Positions 60,420 through 64,000 of a DNA stretch of 64,000 nt are shown in pieces (within the stretch, counting starts at the first letter, position 1; each line of letters begins with the position of its first letter). The DNA is from Cryptomeria japonica. Lineage: Eukaryota > Streptophyta > Pinopsida > Cupressales > Cupressaceae. The stretch is from assembly GCF_030272615.1 (NCBI RefSeq), contig NC_081405.1, positions 158,955,954 to 159,019,953 of the forward strand, in the 5' to 3' direction. Made by a program: the position numbers and the translations under genes. The notes under the pieces are model-generated. The model was not told the origin of the DNA. It saw only the letters and a program-made list of their open reading frames with translations, and made no database searches.

Positions 60420-62700
60420 CTACTTCCTAGCAACATTGCATACAACCAAAGGACAAATGGGGCTTGGGAATTATTGATTTGTATTCACAATGAATTTTCC
60501 GAATGAGTACAAATAGATAAGTGGAGATTTGAAGGGAGATGCCCCTTGGAAGAAATTGGTTAATTTTTTTATTCAATCTGCATTTTTTAGCCATCCCTAA
60601 GAGACTGTCAACTACAAAGACAGGCTTCTGTTAGCTCAGTTTTTCAAAACCCATGGATCTACTCCCTTCAATTCTATTTGTAATGTTTATAAAATCACCT
60701 CAAAATAATTTATTTGGTTTGATTAGTCCCTCAACCATGGCCTACAGTTTCCTTAATCTTTTCTTTTGGTCAAATTGATTGATTCAACAAAATGGCAATC
60801 CATTAGGTACTATTATTAGACTTAAAGGAAATAACCTCTTTAAAAAAGGTATTCAATTTTTTCGAGACTTATGGGATATTTTCACCTTCCAATAGAAATC
60901 ACAACCTCTTCTTAAAACCCAGTTCCACTTCTCATCCTCAAATAAGAAGCCAATTCTTGAAATTTAACAATTAAATTTGCACCTGAACTTTATAATTTAT
61001 TGTCCTTCGATTGTCATGATAACTTTGTGAATGACTAAAGATGTCCTAATGCTCACAACATCTACTCCTTCGACCTTACAAACATTTATAAACAACTCGT
61101 TCCCCTAATCACCATCTTAACTTGTCTTAATGAGAAGTGGATTCGTATCTTCCTCTAGTCCAAGTGGAACAAGCTCAACTTCCAAATTTGGAAGTCCTAA
61201 GCAAACACATAGTCTCATCTCTTAGTATGGAAAGTTTTCAATGTTAAGCTTCTCATTGGTAATCATCTTGAATATATTTCCCCTATGCCCACTTGTCCCT
61301 TTTGTGCCAAAACATGTATTTTCGCTTTGTGCTCATGCTCGTATATTATGGCACATGGCAGTTGCTTTTCACCTCTACTCATCACGTTCCCTTAAGTGTT
61401 CTCTTGGAAAGAAAATATTATTTGTGCCTCTCCATCCTTTAATATTCTCTCCAACACTTGCAAACATGTGATTATTACTTTCATTTGAAAATTGTGTCAT
61501 CTTGATATATTATCTAACAATGTCCTCCCCCTTCAGATTAAAATTCAAATAATTTGTGTAAATCTATCTCTTTTTCTTGTAAATATGACATCAACATGGC
61601 TCAGCATCTCACTAGATGGGAAAAGACACAACATTCTCCTTCAATTCCATGTTAATATTGAAGGGTGTGGAGGAGTGAATGCTTCATGAAATACTATTTA
61701 GGACATAAATTTAGGCTGGTTTTCATTCTCTTTTCTTACTAGTGGCTTCAAGACCATTTACTCTCAAAGGAATTGTGAAAGGTCAAATAGTTTGGAAACA
61801 ATATTATAAACCTTTAATTATGTCCTCAAATTAGACATTTTGAACTCCAAGAGTCCATAAAGTTAATTAGAGTGGCTACAAAATGACGTCTTGTCTTTGA
61901 ATTGGCTCATCTGGTTTCCTCAACTATTGTCTACTTTGTTTGTATGTTGAGGTTTTTGTTTAATTCTTTATAGTTGTAATCTCCCACAACACTTTTTCTT
62001 TCCTATGTGAGTTGTGGTTTTGTTTGTAATTAGTCACTTTTTCCAATAAAAAAAGCAAAATTCCTTCAACTATTTTATTTTTAGGAGCCAATTTTTTTTG
62101 CTAAAAAAGGCAAGGATGAACATAATCAATAGATTATACCTCACCCCCCCTCTCCCGACACTAGTTGGCTAGAACTGAATTTTGATGGCTCTTCTAAAGC
62201 TAATCTAGGTCGATCTAGCGGGGGGTGGTGTCATATGTGACCATAGGGGTAAGTTGGGCCTAGCCTATGTGGCTAACCTAGGGACACAAACCTCAAGTGT
62301 TGTGGAGGTGGCAACTGCTTATTGTGGCTTAGTTATTGCAAGAGATAGAGAGTACAGATGAATAATTATCAAATATGATTCAAAGAACACTATTTTAATG
62401 CTCAAAAGAGAAGCCAAACCTGATTGGAAATGCAAACACCTCATCGTCATGTGTTGGGATCTCACCCTTAGGATTGGCCACATAAGACTTAGTTATACGA
62501 GAAGAGAAGGAAATAATGTTGTGGTATAGGTTGGTTTCTCTGGGCCCATTTTCTAATCATTTGAAAGTATGGACAGATATTCATGATATCCCTGATGTGG
62601 TTCATTTTTCTATCCTTGATGACATACAGTCTCATGATGAAGTAGAATCCAAAGATTACCTTTTTTATTTCTTACTATCACTGCCCTTTTTTCTTGTCAT
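60420..62700 (+). pseudogene. LINE (L1-type) 3' half with zinc-binding and RNase H domains, degenerate
   Basis: The plus strand reads, with many stops and frame changes: GIIDLYSQ (60475), ITSKQNNLFGLISPSTMAYS-like text (about 60700), LLIGNHLEYISPMPTCPFCAK (61240-61310, zf-RVT region) and then an RNase H domain, LNFDGSSKANLGRS (62172) with EVATAYCGLVIARDREYR, KYDSKNTILMLKREAKPDWK and GHIRLSYTRREGNNVV (62465-62520). The RNase H order D-G-S / E / D-S / H-x-x-x-x-x-R-x-x-N is typical of plant L1-type LINEs that carry an RVT_3 domain. The tail to 62700 (WTDIHDIPDVVHFSILDDI) is the C-terminus. Heavily decayed; the RT core lies further 5' or is lost. Confidence 0.75.
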
Positions 62701-62939
62701 TTAATCTTTAGGTGGAAAACGTTTAATTTTGGTTGTAGTTGCATGTTTCCCTAATCCTAATCTGTGTTGCCTCTATCATACAATTGGTATTCAAATTCTC
62801 CCTCTAGTTTCTTTGTGTTAGCTATCGGGGTGACCTCATTCAAACTGAGCCAGATAGTTGGGATGATTTTAAAAATAATGCAAAGTTGTGGCCGAAAGTG
62901 GTTAAGGGTAACCTTGTGAGGAATGTAGCGCTTTGATCC

Positions 62940-63960
62940 ATACCTTTCCAAAAAACATTCCCAGTCATGGGAGAAAGGTGAGGTGAAAGTTGAGGGATTA
63001 GATGGGCTCTCTAGGTACGATTGTTTCTATTACCAAGTTATCTTTGGAGGGAGTGAATTTCCCTAAAAAGTGAAGGGATCTAACAAAGATGATCTCAAGA
63101 GATTCATCAAGCCTAGAGAAGGGGTCTCAAGACTACAAAGTGGATATAATATAGAAGACCTTCCTAGGGTTTGGAAGGATGTTGTGCTAATGCTCATGAA
63201 ATACTTCACATTGGATGAAAGATTCAAAAGATTCCATACCCAACTCTTCCCCATGTTGAATCATCTAAGGTATGGTATCAAAATGAATTTCCCTTTCTAG
63301 GTTTGTTCTTGTTTATCACAATCGGTTGCTAGGGCTAAATCCAAGAATCCCCCCTGACCACAAAGGATTAATCCTAAGGCTTTACAATATTCACTTGGCT
63401 TTGACCCCATCCAATGAGACCCCTTTGATTTCCTCTAGCCCCTTGTTGGATTCAAAATTAGCTGTGGAGCTTTCTAGTGACCTTATTTCAAAATTGGACT
63501 CCAATTTGGCTTCCTCGTCCAAAACCAGACTTGTCCCTACTTTGTTCAACCCTATTCTAGGGGCAAAATAGAAAATTACCCAAGCCCCGCCTTCTAGGGA
63601 TGTTGAGCTAGTGGATTCAAAAGTCTAATTCCTCCTCAGTCTCAGGGTCTTAATGGTCTCCTACTACTTTTGAGAAAGTTGCCCCCCCCCCCCACTAAGA
63701 GCCTCCTCACATGTCCAAGGTGTAAATATTCCCCCAATCTTGGCTCCCCTACTCTGGATGAGAAAGTATCTAAGCAGGAAAAAGAGGTTGAATGTCAAGA
63801 TGTGACCCTTCAGTGGCTCCTTTCTCAATTTGGTGTGGCCAAAAAATGATAAAAAAAAGCTTGAAGCAGTGGCTGAGGTTGAGGCTTGGGGTGACAAATG
63901 GGTGATGGAGGACAAGGATGAGAAGGTTTGGAAGGTTTCCAATTATATGAAAAAGAAATT
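62940..63960 (+). pseudogene. unidentified element-like coding remnant
   Basis: Adjacent plus-strand frames at 63070-63300 (RVWKDVVLMLMKYFTLDERF, then LFPMLNHLRYGIKMNFPF) and 63326-63571 (PPDHKGLILRLYNIHLALTP, Ser/Leu-rich DLISKLDSNLASSSKTRL) look like one continuing protein with stops between. An acidic/Lys-rich end (EKVWKVSNYMKKKLDKW) is seen near 63920. The family is not recognised. The H/P-x-x-x-GLI-x-x-LYN segment loosely resembles the start of the reading at 33700-33868. It may continue past the window end. Confidence 0.35.
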
Positions 63961-64000
63961 GGATAAATGGAGATGAGAAAATTTCTCAAAGGGTCAAGTG

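Overview
The window looks like nuclear DNA of a seed plant, most likely a conifer (inferred). The reasons are that it is AT-rich and gene-poor, it is packed with old nested LTR retrotransposons and solo LTRs rich in AATTAAATAAAT runs, it has long TC/GA and TA simple repeats and a 2.6 kb degenerate telomere-like block, and its gene fragments are plant-type (PPR, F-box, CWC22, GH20 hexosaminidase, lipoxygenase). No prokaryotic, organellar or CRISPR signature was seen.

Layout. 0.7-8.4 kb: a degenerate CACTA (En/Spm) DNA transposon on the minus strand, with a recognisable TNP2 transposase (tnp2, DUF4218 and DUF4216 blocks) and a second acidic/Transposase_24-like part. A fragment of splicing factor CWC22 lies just upstream of it. 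10.5-11.3 kb: a PPR pseudogene. 12.1-12.4 kb: a BED-finger hAT remnant. 13.26-14.8 kb: a ~358-bp tandem repeat, whose fifth unit is split by a Ty1/copia element (14803-30910) with clear LTRs and a CTAGC target duplication. Inside the copia element sits a Ty3/gypsy-type element (from 17217), and inside its gag sits a solo LTR (21378-23046) with an ATATG duplication, so four layers of history can be read. 31-36.5 kb: GA-rich, AT-rich and unassigned sequence with an acidic coiled-coil-like minus-strand ORF pair. 36.5-38.25 kb: a solo LTR. 39-41.6 kb: a telomere-like array that abuts the 3' end of a LINE fragment. 43.4-45.9 kb: a giant imperfect palindrome (2.5 kb). 46-49.5 kb: a gypsy gag fossil and CT/GA low-complexity DNA.

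The only gene that looks whole is a lipoxygenase at 53388-56997. It has nine exons that join without a frame break into 875 codons, a TATA box, a poly(A) signal and all five iron ligands. It should act in the oxylipin pathway as a 13-lipoxygenase-type enzyme, by its Gly-Phe specificity site. Two features are unusual: one intron has a GC donor, and the highly conserved active-site Arg (soybean LOX-1 R707) is replaced by Leu. An F-box fragment and a hexosaminidase pseudogene lie just upstream, forming a small gene-derived island. The 57-64 kb end holds a snap-back element with a hammerhead-ribozyme-like core, a LINE remnant with a zinc-binding/RNase H end, and unassigned sequence.

All calls come from reading translations and repeats by eye. 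No search was run.
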